DNA of 64,000 bases from Pedobacter sp. AK013 (GCF_014205835.1 NZ_JACHCQ010000029.1:1-64000); one strand, 5' to 3'; shown: positions 34,575 to 44,204, numbered from the stretch's first letter. Made by a program: numbers and translations. Notes: generated by a model not told the origin, from the sequence alone.

Positions 34575-35018
34575 GTGAATACGTTAAGTTACAAAACTGT
34601 CTCGGCCAATGCGAAAACTGTTAACAAACAGTGGATTGTTGTTGATGCGCAAGGCGAGATTTTGGGGCGCTTGTCATCGAAGATCGCTATGATCATCCGT
34701 GGTAAAAACAAGCCTGAGTACACCCCACACGTAGACTGCGGTGATAATGTTATCGTTATCAATGCAGACAAGGTTAAATTGACAGGAAACAAATTCAGCG
34801 AAAAGCAATATGTTTCTTATACTGGTTATCCAGGTGGTCAACGTTTTATTTCTCCTAAGGAGTTAATGGCGAAACACCCTCAACGTGTAATCGAGAAAGC
34901 GGTACGTGGTATGTTACCGAAAACTAAATTGGGTAAAAAACTTTACACCAATCTTTTTGTGTATGCTGGTGAAACTCATCCTCATGCAGCTCAATCTCCA
35001 AAAACCATTAAACTTTAA
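34575..35018 (+). CDS. rplM: 50S ribosomal protein L13
   Basis: A 147-residue protein starting at GTG 34575 (NTLSYKTVSANAKTVNKQW). Characteristic stretches are WIVVDAQGEILGRLSSKIA, VIVINADKVKLTGNK and the C-terminal YAGETHPHAAQSP. It is an early large-subunit assembly protein. It forms the usual rplM-rpsI pair, with only 3 bp before rpsI. The non-ATG start agrees with family length. Confidence 0.97.
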   Translation: MNTLSYKTVSANAKTVNKQWIVVDAQGEILGRLSSKIAMIIRGKNKPEYTPHVDCGDNVIVINADKVKLTGNKFSEKQYVSYTGYPGGQRFISPKELMAKHPQRVIEKAVRGMLPKTKLGKKLYTNLFVYAGETHPHAAQSPKTIKL

Positions 35019-35021
35019 GAA

Positions 35022-35408
35022 ATGTCAGTTACTAACACTTCAGGAAGAAGAAAAACAGCTGTTGCACGTATCTACTTAAAAGATGGTGCTGGCGCAATTA
35101 CCGTTAACGGTAAAGATCACAAAGTATATTTCCCAACTTTACCTTTGCAATATATCGTAAACCAAAGTTTAGAAGTTTCTGAACTTGTAGGTCGTTATGA
35201 TATCACTGTAAATGTACAAGGTGGTGGAGTAAAAGGACAAGCAGAAGCTGTTCGTTTAGCTATTGCTAAAGCGATTGTTGAACTAGATGCGGAGAAAAAA
35301 CCTGCATTACGTGCTAAAGGCCTAATGACGCGTGATATGCGTATGGTTGAGCGTAAGAAACCAGGACGTGCTAAAGCTCGTAAGAAATTCCAATTCAGTA
35401 AACGTTAA
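35022..35408 (+). CDS. rpsI: 30S ribosomal protein S9
   Basis: A 128-residue protein. The N-terminal SGRRKTAVARIYLKDGAG and the C-terminal tail KKPGRAKARKKFQFSKR are characteristic. The last Lys/Arg residues reach into the P-site and contact tRNA. It lies 3 bp after rplM and 18 bp before rpsB, so all four genes to tsf probably form one transcript. Confidence 0.98.
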   Translation: MSVTNTSGRRKTAVARIYLKDGAGAITVNGKDHKVYFPTLPLQYIVNQSLEVSELVGRYDITVNVQGGGVKGQAEAVRLAIAKAIVELDAEKKPALRAKGLMTRDMRMVERKKPGRAKARKKFQFSKR

Positions 35409-35412
35409 TCAC

Positions 35413-35418
35413 AGGAGG
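35413..35418 (+). promoter_or_regulatory. strong Shine-Dalgarno in front of rpsB
   Basis: AGGAGG ends 8 bp before ATG 35427, an ideal Shine-Dalgarno. Such sites are rare in this phylum, where the anti-Shine-Dalgarno is normally occluded. Nothing like it stands before most genes in this window. Confidence 0.7.
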
Positions 35419-35426
35419 CAAAGACA

Positions 35427-36260
35427 ATGGCAAGAACAACTTATCAAGACTTATTGGATGCAGGTGTACACTTTGGTCACCTTACCCGTAAATGGAATCC
35501 AAAAATGGCTCCTTACATTTTCATGGAGCGTAATGGAATTCACATTATAGATTTAAATAAAACTTTAACTAAAACTGAAGAAGCTGCGGCTGCGATTAAA
35601 CAAATCGTAAAATCAGGACGTAAAGTATTATTTGTTTCAACAAAAAAACAAGCAAAAGGAATCGTAGCTGAGCAGGCTAAAAAAGTAAACATGCCTTTCG
35701 TAACCGAGCGTTGGTTAGGTGGTATGTTAACTAACTTTGCTACTGTTCGTAAGTCAATCAAAAAGATGTCTAACATCGATAAAATGACTAAAGACGGTAC
35801 TTATTCGATCTTATCTAAAAAAGAGCGTTTAATGATTCAACGTGAGCGTATTAAATTAGAATCACTTTTAGGTGGTATTGCTGATTTAAACCGTTTACCT
35901 GCAGCTTTATTCTTAATTGATGTTAAGAAAGAACACATTGCAGTTACTGAAGCGTTAAAATTAAACATCCCTACTTTTGCGATGGTTGATACGAACTCAG
36001 ATCCTTCTAACATCGATTTCCCTATCCCAGCGAATGATGATGCTACAAAATCAATCTCTTTAATTACTGATGTAATTATTAAAGCTATTGAAGAAGGTTT
36101 AGATGAGCGTAAACGCGAAAAAGATGATGAGGCTGAAAAAGAAGCAGTAGCTGCTAAAGCTGCCGCTGATGCTCCAGAAGCAAAAGAGCCAAGACGTAAA
36201 AAAGCTGCTGAGGCAGAAGTTGAAGCGTCAGCATCAGAAGAAACTAAAACAGAAGAATAG
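35427..36260 (+). CDS. rpsB: 30S ribosomal protein S2
   Basis: A 277-residue protein with GVHFGHLTRKWNPKMAPYIF, FVTERWLGGMLTNFATVRKS and AMVDTNSDPSNIDFPIPAND, all typical. A C-terminal extension after about residue 228 is low-complexity and rich in Lys, Glu and Ala (EKEAVAAKAAADAPEAKEP), longer than in most bacteria. It is followed by tsf, the conserved rpsB-tsf pair. Confidence 0.98.
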   Translation: MARTTYQDLLDAGVHFGHLTRKWNPKMAPYIFMERNGIHIIDLNKTLTKTEEAAAAIKQIVKSGRKVLFVSTKKQAKGIVAEQAKKVNMPFVTERWLGGMLTNFATVRKSIKKMSNIDKMTKDGTYSILSKKERLMIQRERIKLESLLGGIADLNRLPAALFLIDVKKEHIAVTEALKLNIPTFAMVDTNSDPSNIDFPIPANDDATKSISLITDVIIKAIEEGLDERKREKDDEAEKEAVAAKAAADAPEAKEPRRKKAAEAEVEASASEETKTEE

Positions 36261-36271
36261 TAATATTTTTT

Positions 36272-36351
36272 AATTGCAGGTTACTGGTTTCAGGTTTTAA
36301 GTTGGCTTAACATGAGTTTAACTTGGCGCTTGTAACTTGTAACCTGTAATT
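36272..36351. repeat. inverted repeat between rpsB and tsf
   Basis: AATTGCAGGTTAC (36272-36284) is complementary, with one mismatch, to GTAACCTGTAATT (36339-36351). The inner part contains TAACTTGTAACCTG-like strings typical of dispersed Bacteroidetes repeats. It would fold inside the rpsB-tsf mRNA. Confidence 0.65.
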
Positions 36352-36389
36352 GTTATAACAAGATTGTAAAATTTAAAAAAGGAAATAAA

Positions 36390-37235
36390 ATGTCTACAGT
36401 ACAAATTACTGCCGCAGATGTAAATAAACTACGCCAACAAACTGGTGCTGGTATGATGGATTGCAAAAAAGCATTATTAGAAGCTAATGGCGATTTCGAA
36501 GCTGCTGTTGATTTATTGCGTAAAAAAGGTCAAAAAGTATCAGCCGCTCGTTCTGGTAATGCTACTTCTGAAGGTCTTGTATCAATCGCTGTTTCAGCTG
36601 ATGGCACAAATGGTAAATTAGTTGCTTTAGCTTGTGAAACTGAGCCAGTTTCTAAAGTTGAAGATTTCCGTAACCTTGCTCAGGCTGTTTTAGCTGCAGC
36701 GGTTGCCAACAATCCTACTACTACTGAAGAATTATCAGCAATTACTTTGGAAGATGGCCGTACAGTTGCCGAAACCATAACTGAACTAACCGGTAAAATC
36801 GGAGAGAAAATCGTTATTCAAGAGTACGCAAATATATCTGGCGAAAAAATCGTTTCTTATATCCACTCAAATGGCAAAATGGGCGTTTTAGTAGTATTTG
36901 AAGGTACTAATGGCGTAGATATTACTGAAGCTGGTAAAGATGTTGCTATGCAGATTGCTGCAATGAACCCAGTTGCTGTTGATAAAGACGGTGTTGATCC
37001 TGCTACCATTGAACGTGAAATCGAGATTGCTAAAGACGTTATCCGTCAAGAAGGCAAACCAGAAGAAATGGTGGAAAAAATCGCCGCTGGTAAATTGAAC
37101 AAATTCTACAAAGACAGCACTTTATTAAACCAGGAGTTTGTTAAAGATAGTTCGGTAGATGTTCGTAAATTTTTAGATAACACAGCTAAAGGTTTAACCG
37201 TAACTGCTTTTAAACGCGTACAATTAGGTGCATAA
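36390..37235 (+). CDS. tsf: elongation factor Ts
   Basis: A 281-residue nucleotide-exchange factor for EF-Tu. It starts STVQITAADVNKLRQQTGAG with the TGAGMMDCKKALLEANGDFE UBA-like motif. The core has QIAAMNPVAVDKDGVDP and the C-terminal YKDSTLLNQEFVKDSS. The length is normal. A weak AAGGA precedes its ATG. A very strong terminator 17 bp downstream ends the ribosomal operon. Confidence 0.98.
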   Translation: MSTVQITAADVNKLRQQTGAGMMDCKKALLEANGDFEAAVDLLRKKGQKVSAARSGNATSEGLVSIAVSADGTNGKLVALACETEPVSKVEDFRNLAQAVLAAAVANNPTTTEELSAITLEDGRTVAETITELTGKIGEKIVIQEYANISGEKIVSYIHSNGKMGVLVVFEGTNGVDITEAGKDVAMQIAAMNPVAVDKDGVDPATIEREIEIAKDVIRQEGKPEEMVEKIAAGKLNKFYKDSTLLNQEFVKDSSVDVRKFLDNTAKGLTVTAFKRVQLGA

Positions 37236-37252
37236 GCATTAAAAACATATGT

Positions 37253-37284
37253 AAAAAAAGCTCCAAGAAATTGGAGCTTTTTTT
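37253..37284 (+). terminator. intrinsic terminator of the rplM-tsf operon
   Basis: The 14-bp stem AAAAAAAGCTCCAA/TTGGAGCTTTTTTT has a GAAA tetraloop. The A/T flanks let it work in both directions, also for the convergent phosphoesterase gene. Confidence 0.92.
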
Positions 37285-37308
37285 ATGCGCTATGCCTTTG
37301 TCATCTTA

Positions 37309-38514
37309 TTACTTCCTCAGAGCGGTATAAGCACCAACTTCTTTTCCTGAATCATCCAGCATACTCGCCACTAATTTATTTCTATCTGCTTTTATCTTGG
37401 TAATTGTTCTCGTTCCTGTCTTTGGTCCACCACCAATAATTAAAGGATAATGATTTAGTGCCTTATCAGGTTGGTGCACCATGTACTTATGGGTATGGCC
37501 ACTTAAAACCAAATCTACTTTGCCCTGATTCAACAATGGTTCAAATAGCTCAGTACAATGTTTTGGCCCATGTGCATCGCCAGAAAAGCGAGGTGGAATA
37601 TGCATCAATACTACTCTAAACGGCGCTTTTTTAAATTCCTTTGAATTTATTTCTGTTCTAAGCCACTCAGCTTGTTGAATTCTGTAATCGTCAAAATCTA
37701 CGATACCTGCGTATACCGGATGCGCATCTTCTTTATCTTCACCAGTATCTAAAATTACAAAGCGAACAGGGCCTAATGTAAAAGCAGCATGACCAACATG
37801 CATATAATATTGAGGAAATTCGCGTGCAAATTTACCTCGTGTTTCATGGTTACCCCTTACATAAATAAAAGGTGTGTGCTTTGCAAAATTATCTACACAG
37901 GGTTGGAGCATATGTTCGATAATCTGTTTCTCATCAGTTTGATAATCGAATATATCACCATTAAAGAAAACAAAATCTTGCTTTTTATCTGGAACAAGCC
38001 CTAACAATTGAGGGATTGATTCTGGACGATCATGTGTATCATTCAACATTAAAAATGAAACCTCTTCCTTAGTCACATCGGCATTCACAAATTCTTCAAC
38101 AGCACTACTTACCGTTACACCGTATGTTAATTTGTACGGCTGAAAATCTTTGATTTCTTTAGAAACAATTTTATAATAATATTTTGTTCCTGGTTTTAAA
38201 TTTTTTAACGTTACTGCATTCAGCTTGCTATTGGCTTTCATTAAACCCAATTCAGCTTTTCCATAAGCTTTTTGATTTAGCAGGTCTGCCTGTTCGCCGT
38301 ATTCTACCCAACCTGCAGCAGTTTTATTGGTTAACCAAAGAATGGTCATCGCGTTATTAAAGTTGGTTTGTAAATAAGGTCCAACTGCAATCTTAAATTC
38401 ATCTTCATTAAGGGGTACGCTTGCAATGGTTGCAGATGGCGCTACTAAGGTAGCAGCGCTTAAAGTTAGACTGGCCTTTAAAAAACTTCTTCTATTTGAC
38501 TGATTTTCATTCAT
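37309..38514 (-). CDS. Tat-exported purple acid phosphatase-like metallophosphoesterase
   Basis: A 401-residue protein with a twin-arginine signal (SNRRSFLKASLTLSAATLVA). An Fn3-like N-terminal domain of purple acid phosphatases follows (TILWLTNKTAAGWVEYGEQA). The calcineurin-like core has LMLNDTHDRPESI, FFNGDIFDYQ, VRGNHETRG, LMHIPPRFSGDAHG and LVLSGHTHKYMVHQ, which together supply the two-metal site. The substrate is unknown. It is divergent from nagA across an 85-bp gap that must hold both promoters. Confidence 0.88.
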   Translation of the reverse strand: MNENQSNRRSFLKASLTLSAATLVAPSATIASVPLNEDEFKIAVGPYLQTNFNNAMTILWLTNKTAAGWVEYGEQADLLNQKAYGKAELGLMKANSKLNAVTLKNLKPGTKYYYKIVSKEIKDFQPYKLTYGVTVSSAVEEFVNADVTKEEVSFLMLNDTHDRPESIPQLLGLVPDKKQDFVFFNGDIFDYQTDEKQIIEHMLQPCVDNFAKHTPFIYVRGNHETRGKFAREFPQYYMHVGHAAFTLGPVRFVILDTGEDKEDAHPVYAGIVDFDDYRIQQAEWLRTEINSKEFKKAPFRVVLMHIPPRFSGDAHGPKHCTELFEPLLNQGKVDLVLSGHTHKYMVHQPDKALNHYPLIIGGGPKTGTRTITKIKADRNKLVASMLDDSGKEVGAYTALRK

Positions 38515-38599
38515 TTGGTTATTTTATCTTATTACCCAAATATATAGCCGCAATATTTAACTTTGGCCGTGTAAGATTAAATTTACTCAAACGTTTGAT

Positions 38600-39691
38600 A
38601 TGTCTAAAGTAATTTCCAATACCTCCTATTTTCAGGGCAACGATTTAAAAAAGAATCAGAATATCTCAATCGATGGTGCTATCATTTCGGATATTAACGA
38701 AAGCAGCAACAAAGAAAATGGCCACACAATTACTATACCCGGTTTTATAGACTTACAGATTTATGGAGCAGGCGGCCGATTATTTTCTGCCGTTCCAACT
38801 GTCGAATCATTAACTATAATGGAAGATGATCTACTTAAAAAAGGTACCACAGGCTTTTTGGCCTGTATGGCAACAAACTCCCCCGAAGTTTTTGATGCAT
38901 GTATAAAAGCAGCTAAAGAACATCGATCATCGGCAAAAAATTGTCTGGGGCTGCACTTAGAAGGCCCATTTCTGAATCCAAAACGTTTGGGTGCCCATGT
39001 ACCTGCATTTGTAAGGAAGGCCTCGCTCGACGAGATTAAGAAGTTAATTGATTTTGGAGATGGTATAATTAAAATGATGACCATTGCCGCAGAACTCCAG
39101 GCTGATGAGATGATTGAATATTTACTAAATAATGGTGTAGTTGTTTCATTGGGGCATAGCAATGCCACTTTTGATGAGGCCACTGCTGCTTATAATAAAG
39201 GCATTCAGACCACTACCCACCTATTTAATGCCATGAGCCCTATCCATCATCGCGAGCCTGGTATACCAACGGCGGTTTTTAATCATAACAAGGCTATGGC
39301 CAGTATTATTGCCGATGGGCAGCATGTAGATTTTGAAGTGATTAAATTTGCACAGAAAATATTAAAAGAGCGCTTGTTTCTTATCACCGATGCAGTTACG
39401 GCCTGTTCTACAGGGCCATACCAACATATTGAAAAAGAAAACAAGTTTGTTATGCCCGATGGTACACTATCTGGTTCATCGCTTACGATGTTAGAAGCCG
39501 TTAAAAACTGTGTATTACATTGTGGCATTGCGCTAAATGACGCGATTAAAATGGGAACCCTATACCCCGCAAAATTAATTGGGATTGAAAACCTGACAGC
39601 GAGTATAGAAATTGGTCACCAGGCAAATTTATTGATCATTGATGATAACTTAAATTTAAAAGAGGTCGTATTTAAAGGCGAAACGATATAA
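38600..39691 (+). CDS. nagA: N-acetylglucosamine-6-phosphate deacetylase
   Basis: A 363-residue amidohydrolase producing glucosamine-6-phosphate in amino-sugar and cell-wall recycling. Metal and substrate motifs are GLHLEGPFLNPKRLGAH, VSLGHSNATFDEA, TTHLFNAMSPIHHREPG, and LITDAVTA with the catalytic Asp. The N-terminus is shorter than in E. coli but keeps the PGFIDLQIYGAGG motif. It fits with the NagZ-like GH3 enzyme at 14.3 kb, although the two are not linked. It lies 10 bp before the phosphodiesterase gene. Confidence 0.93.
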   Translation: MSKVISNTSYFQGNDLKKNQNISIDGAIISDINESSNKENGHTITIPGFIDLQIYGAGGRLFSAVPTVESLTIMEDDLLKKGTTGFLACMATNSPEVFDACIKAAKEHRSSAKNCLGLHLEGPFLNPKRLGAHVPAFVRKASLDEIKKLIDFGDGIIKMMTIAAELQADEMIEYLLNNGVVVSLGHSNATFDEATAAYNKGIQTTTHLFNAMSPIHHREPGIPTAVFNHNKAMASIIADGQHVDFEVIKFAQKILKERLFLITDAVTACSTGPYQHIEKENKFVMPDGTLSGSSLTMLEAVKNCVLHCGIALNDAIKMGTLYPAKLIGIENLTASIEIGHQANLLIIDDNLNLKEVVFKGETI

Positions 39692-39701
39692 CACATTCAA
39701 C

Positions 39702-40664
39702 ATGTTAAAAAAAATATTTTCCATTCTATTGTTCTTATCCCTTTGTGCCATTCATGCTTGGAGCCAGGAAATAAATACAGCTTTTAAAATAATACCGCTT
39801 GGCGTAAAAGGCGGTGATGATGAGAGTAATTTATCTTCTTACATGATTGCGCCGAAAGGCAGCGAAAAATATGTCTGTCTTGATGCTGGGACAATAAATG
39901 CCGGTATCCAAAAAGCGATTGATCATCAATCGCTAAAAGGAATAAGTGAAGAAATTCAACGTAAACAGATTAAAGGATATCTGATTTCGCATGCACATTT
40001 AGACCACGTAGCAGGTTTAATAATCAATTCGCCAGCAGATACAGCCAAAAATATTTATGGCTTACCCTCGGTCCTCAATATTTTAAGGGATAAATATTTT
40101 ACATGGGATGCCTGGGCTAATTTTGCCAACGAAGGCGAAAAGCCACAGCTAAAAAAGTACACTTATTTTCCCCTGATTGAAGGCAATACTTATCCCCTTG
40201 AAGGAACAGAAATGAAAGTAAAAGCCTTTGAACTAAGCCATGGCAATCCTTATAAAAGCACTGCTTTTCTGATCAGCCGCAATGATAGCTATGTGCTTTA
40301 CCTGGGAGACACCGGCGCCGATGAAATAGAAAAATCGGATAAACTCGCTAAGCTCTGGCAAAACATAGCGCCTTTGATCAATGCAGGCCAACTAAAAGCT
40401 ATCTTTTTAGAGGTTTCTTTCCCTAACGAACAGCCCGATAAACAGTTGTTTGGTCACCTTACACCAAAGCTTTTCTTTAGCGAACTGTCTAAACTTGAGG
40501 CTTTAACGAACAAAAAAGCATTTAAAAAAGTTTCTTTCATTATAACCCACACCAAGCCCCCACAAAAAACCGCCGAAATGGTAAAAAAGCAATTGATTTC
40601 AGGAAAACCGAAAGATTTAAAGTTAATTTTCCCTGAACAAGGCAAATACTTAACAATTAATTAA
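39702..40664 (+). CDS. secreted 3',5'-cyclic-nucleotide phosphodiesterase (class II, MBL fold)
   Basis: A 320-residue protein with a signal peptide (MLKKIFSILLFLSLCAIHAW). The metal-binding motif SHAHLDHVAGL is that of the PDE1/CpdP class II phosphodiesterases. It is supported by YGLPSVLNILRDKYFTWDAW, FELSHGNPYKSTAFLI, LYLGDTGADEIE and LEVSFPNEQPDKQLFGHLTP. It should cleave cAMP or cGMP to the 5' nucleotide. The signal peptide places it in the periplasm, so it may scavenge external nucleotides rather than control signalling. It follows nagA by 10 bp. Confidence 0.88.
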   Translation: MLKKIFSILLFLSLCAIHAWSQEINTAFKIIPLGVKGGDDESNLSSYMIAPKGSEKYVCLDAGTINAGIQKAIDHQSLKGISEEIQRKQIKGYLISHAHLDHVAGLIINSPADTAKNIYGLPSVLNILRDKYFTWDAWANFANEGEKPQLKKYTYFPLIEGNTYPLEGTEMKVKAFELSHGNPYKSTAFLISRNDSYVLYLGDTGADEIEKSDKLAKLWQNIAPLINAGQLKAIFLEVSFPNEQPDKQLFGHLTPKLFFSELSKLEALTNKKAFKKVSFIITHTKPPQKTAEMVKKQLISGKPKDLKLIFPEQGKYLTIN

Positions 40665-40795
40665 TCTAAATAGAACATTAGCGGCATTAAGTCAGCGTAT
40701 TTTTGTTGAAAATTGAGTGAAATATCATAATTTTAAGTACGATAAGGGTAACAACAAATTATAATTGCTTCATCACCAATAAAAAACATAAACTA

Positions 40796-43700
40796 ATGAA
40801 AAAATTGTTACTATTATTCTCATTTATGCTTGTGATAACCGTTTTTGGTTTCGCACAAGGGGTTACTACTGCATCATTTATTGGCACAGTTAAAGATCAG
40901 AAAGGAGTGATACCAGGCGCAACGGTTACTGCCATACATATCCCCTCAGGCACAAAATACTCAACCTTAACCAGGGCCGATGGCAGGTACAACCTACCAA
41001 ATGTACGTGTGGGTGGTCCATATACCATTAAAATAAGTTATATTGGTTATAACGAATTGGTTAAAGAAAACCTGAACACCACCATTGGGGAAGATTTAAG
41101 GGTTGATGCGACATTAACCGAAACATCGCAAAACTTAGCCGATGTGGTGGTAAAAGGAACGCAAGACAAGGTGATCAACTCGTCGCGCACAGGTGCAAGG
41201 GAAACCATTACCCGCCAGCAGATCGATAATTTACCTACAATTAGCCGTTCGCTGTCTGATTTTACCAAATTAACCCCATCAGCAAACTCTACAACCGTTG
41301 GAGGTTTAAGTTTTGGCGGCAGAAGCGGTTCTTACAACAACTTAACGGTGGATGGTGCCCTTTTTAACAACTCGTTCGGGTTATCGGGCAGTTTGGGTGG
41401 ACAGGCCAATTCTCAACCGATCTCATTAGATGCAATTGAACAGATCCAGGTAGATATTGCCCCTTATGATGTCCGTCAGGGATCATTTACCGGAGCTGGC
41501 ATCAATACCATTGTAAAATCCGGAACAAACGATTTTAAGGGGTCGGCATATTATTATACCAGGGGAACTGATTTAACCGGATACTCTGCCGGGGTAACCA
41601 AAATACCTGTTGTTGATTTTAGCTATAATCAGCGTGGTTTAAATATTGGCGGACCGATTATTAAAGACAAATTATTTTTCTTTGTTTCCGGTGAACAGGA
41701 AAGGATCAGTACACCTGCAACTTCGTTCGTTGCATCACGTCCAGGTTTATCAGGAGCAAACATCTCAACAGCAGACGCTGCTACATTAGATCGTTTATCG
41801 AACTATTTAATGAGCAAATACAACTATTCAACCGGCCCTTACGAAAATTATCCTTACAAAACACAGAGCGATAAAATCACGGCAAAAATAGATTGGAACA
41901 TCAATGCCAATAATACCTTGAGTGCAAAATATTTCTATCTGAAATCGAACAGACAGGTTGTTGCTAGTGGCTCGGGTATTCCGGCAGGCTTAAACGGTAG
42001 CCGCTCACCTTCTTCAACCTCTATGCCTTATTTCGGTTCGAGTTATACCATCAACAATAACTTTAACATCGGTATTGTGGAGTTAAACACGAGAATTGGC
42101 AATAACATGTCGAACAAATTAACATTGGGCTATTCGGCATTGAGAGATTTCCGCGCTTCAAACGGTGCTGAACTGCCAATGGTTGATATCGGTAATGGAA
42201 ACGGCGGAATCTTAACCAGTTTTGGTTACGAAGTATTCACCGCGAATAACCTGTTAAACTCCGATATTTATCAATTCTCGGATGATTTCTCGATCTATGC
42301 CGGTAAACACGAAATCACTATCGGTACCAGCAACCAGTTGAACAAATTCCTGAATGGCTTTGCGCCAAACTATAACGGCCTGTATTATTTTAGAACAGCC
42401 GACGATTTTATCAACAACCAGCCTGCGGTAAGTTATTCATACCGTAACTCGGCATTGGCTGATGGATCATTTCCATTTGCAAAAATGTCGTCGTATAACT
42501 TAAGTTTGTATGCACAGGACAAATACCAGGTGAGCGATAACTTCAAATTAACTTATGGTATCCGTGCCGATTACACCTATTTCCCTACTAAATTAGATCC
42601 GAACCCAAATTTGGCTGCATTAACCTTCCAAAATGGTTTGCAGGTAGACATTTCTAAATTCCCGAATAAAAAATTATTGTTCTCGCCGCGTGTAGGCTTC
42701 AATTATGATGTTTTTGGTGATAAAACAACACAACTCCGTGGAGGAACCGGAATTTTCACCGGCCAGGTTCCTTATGTATGGATTTCCAACCAGGCTTCTA
42801 ACACCGGAACATTATTTAGTTCAAGCACCGTTTCAACCCCTGGCGACCCACGTTTAATTTTTAATCCGAATGTAAATGCCAACCGCCCTGCTCCTGGTAC
42901 TGCAGCGGCCAATACTTCTTACGAGGTAGATGCAGCTTCTAAAAATTTTAAATATCCACAAATCTGGAGAACAAACGTAGCGGTTGATCAAAAATTACCG
43001 ATGGGTATTATTGCCACTTTAGAAGCATCGTACACTAAAGACATTAACGCGGTAAACTTCTCTAACGCAGCATTGCCTAATAATTCAACAGGCTTAATTA
43101 CATTGCCAGGAATTGAAGGACAACAGCGCTACACGGTAAAATCTACACAGACAGGTACCACGGCGGCAAATCCTTCTATTTCGCCGTTTATCTACATGCA
43201 AAACACCAAAAAAGGCTATTCTTACTTCATTACAGGTCAGTTGCAAAAATCTTTTTTTAGTGGATTTAATGCAAGTGTAGCTTATACTTACAGCCAATCC
43301 AAATCTGTAAATGATGGTGGTTCTACTGCAAGCTCAATCTGGTCGCAAAGGGCAATTGCAGGCGATGCGAATTCTGATGTTCTGGCCAATACCAATTTCA
43401 TTCAACCAAACAGGGTTATAGCTTCCTTAAGCTATAAAAAAGAGTATTTTAAACATGCAGCTACTACAATTGGTTTAATTTTCGAATCAGCCAATAATGG
43501 TGCATTCAGTTATGTTTCATCTGGCGACATCAATAACGACGGTGGCGCGAACGATTTAGTTTACATCCCACAAAGCAAAGGCGATATTATTCTAGTTCCT
43601 GATTTTGTAGGCGATACCCGCACTCAGGATCAGATCTGGAACCAGCTGAATGCTTATATTGCTCAGGATAGCTACCTTAGCAAACACCGAGGTGAGTTCG

Positions 43701-44065
43701 CAAAAAGAAACGGCGCCATCATGTCGTACTTTAAAAGAGCAGATTTACACCTTGCACAGGATTTCTTTGTTGGGCCGAAAGGGAAAAGAAATATACTTCA
43801 GTTTACATTGGATATCATCAACCTTGGTAATCTGTTAAACAGTGATTGGGGCTTATATCAAACACCAAATATCCCATTATCAACCTACAATACCGCTGTA
43901 TTATTAGCCTATAAAGGCTTAGATGCTACTACGGGAAAACCTACTTATTCATTCCCTTATCAGGATAAGGCCAATTTAACACCATATACCACAACCTATA
44001 AAAATATTACCGACCAGATTTCGCGTTGGCAAGCACAATTTGGTGTGCGTTACATTTTTAATTAA
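40796..44065 (+). CDS. Oar-like TonB-dependent outer-membrane receptor
   Basis: A 1089-residue protein. After a signal peptide (MKKLLLLFSFMLVITVFGFA) comes a carboxypeptidase-regulatory domain (SFIGTVKDQKGVIPGATVTA). The plug follows at about residues 115-230 (ARETITRQQIDNLPTISRSL, GRSGSYNNLTVDGALFNNSF). The large barrel ends ITDQISRWQAQFGVRYIFN with the terminal aromatic pattern. The segment SLDAIEQIQVDIAPYDVRQG is the hallmark of Oar-type receptors. Cargo is unknown; Oar in Myxococcus is linked to protein export or signalling. It is probably its own transcript, since a 131-bp gap separates it from the phosphodiesterase. Confidence 0.9.
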   Translation: MKKLLLLFSFMLVITVFGFAQGVTTASFIGTVKDQKGVIPGATVTAIHIPSGTKYSTLTRADGRYNLPNVRVGGPYTIKISYIGYNELVKENLNTTIGEDLRVDATLTETSQNLADVVVKGTQDKVINSSRTGARETITRQQIDNLPTISRSLSDFTKLTPSANSTTVGGLSFGGRSGSYNNLTVDGALFNNSFGLSGSLGGQANSQPISLDAIEQIQVDIAPYDVRQGSFTGAGINTIVKSGTNDFKGSAYYYTRGTDLTGYSAGVTKIPVVDFSYNQRGLNIGGPIIKDKLFFFVSGEQERISTPATSFVASRPGLSGANISTADAATLDRLSNYLMSKYNYSTGPYENYPYKTQSDKITAKIDWNINANNTLSAKYFYLKSNRQVVASGSGIPAGLNGSRSPSSTSMPYFGSSYTINNNFNIGIVELNTRIGNNMSNKLTLGYSALRDFRASNGAELPMVDIGNGNGGILTSFGYEVFTANNLLNSDIYQFSDDFSIYAGKHEITIGTSNQLNKFLNGFAPNYNGLYYFRTADDFINNQPAVSYSYRNSALADGSFPFAKMSSYNLSLYAQDKYQVSDNFKLTYGIRADYTYFPTKLDPNPNLAALTFQNGLQVDISKFPNKKLLFSPRVGFNYDVFGDKTTQLRGGTGIFTGQVPYVWISNQASNTGTLFSSSTVSTPGDPRLIFNPNVNANRPAPGTAAANTSYEVDAASKNFKYPQIWRTNVAVDQKLPMGIIATLEASYTKDINAVNFSNAALPNNSTGLITLPGIEGQQRYTVKSTQTGTTAANPSISPFIYMQNTKKGYSYFITGQLQKSFFSGFNASVAYTYSQSKSVNDGGSTASSIWSQRAIAGDANSDVLANTNFIQPNRVIASLSYKKEYFKHAATTIGLIFESANNGAFSYVSSGDINNDGGANDLVYIPQSKGDIILVPDFVGDTRTQDQIWNQLNAYIAQDSYLSKHRGEFAKRNGAIMSYFKRADLHLAQDFFVGPKGKRNILQFTLDIINLGNLLNSDWGLYQTPNIPLSTYNTAVLLAYKGLDATTGKPTYSFPYQDKANLTPYTTTYKNITDQISRWQAQFGVRYIFN

Positions 44066-44090
44066 TTCACAATCCATACCATTTCACCAT

Positions 44091-44115
44091 AAGAGCTCCA
44101 TAATAGGAGCTTTTA
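44091..44115 (+). terminator. intrinsic terminator after the Oar-like receptor
   Basis: AAGAGCTCC pairs with GGAGCTTTT (one G-T) across ATAATA, followed by TTTTA. Confidence 0.75.
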
Positions 44116-44204
44116 TGGTTTGCAGATAAAGTCCAATAAACAATTTACATCAATTATTAAAAAGCATAGCTTGGTATTAAAAAAATGTTAATATTTTTGA
44201 GGTC

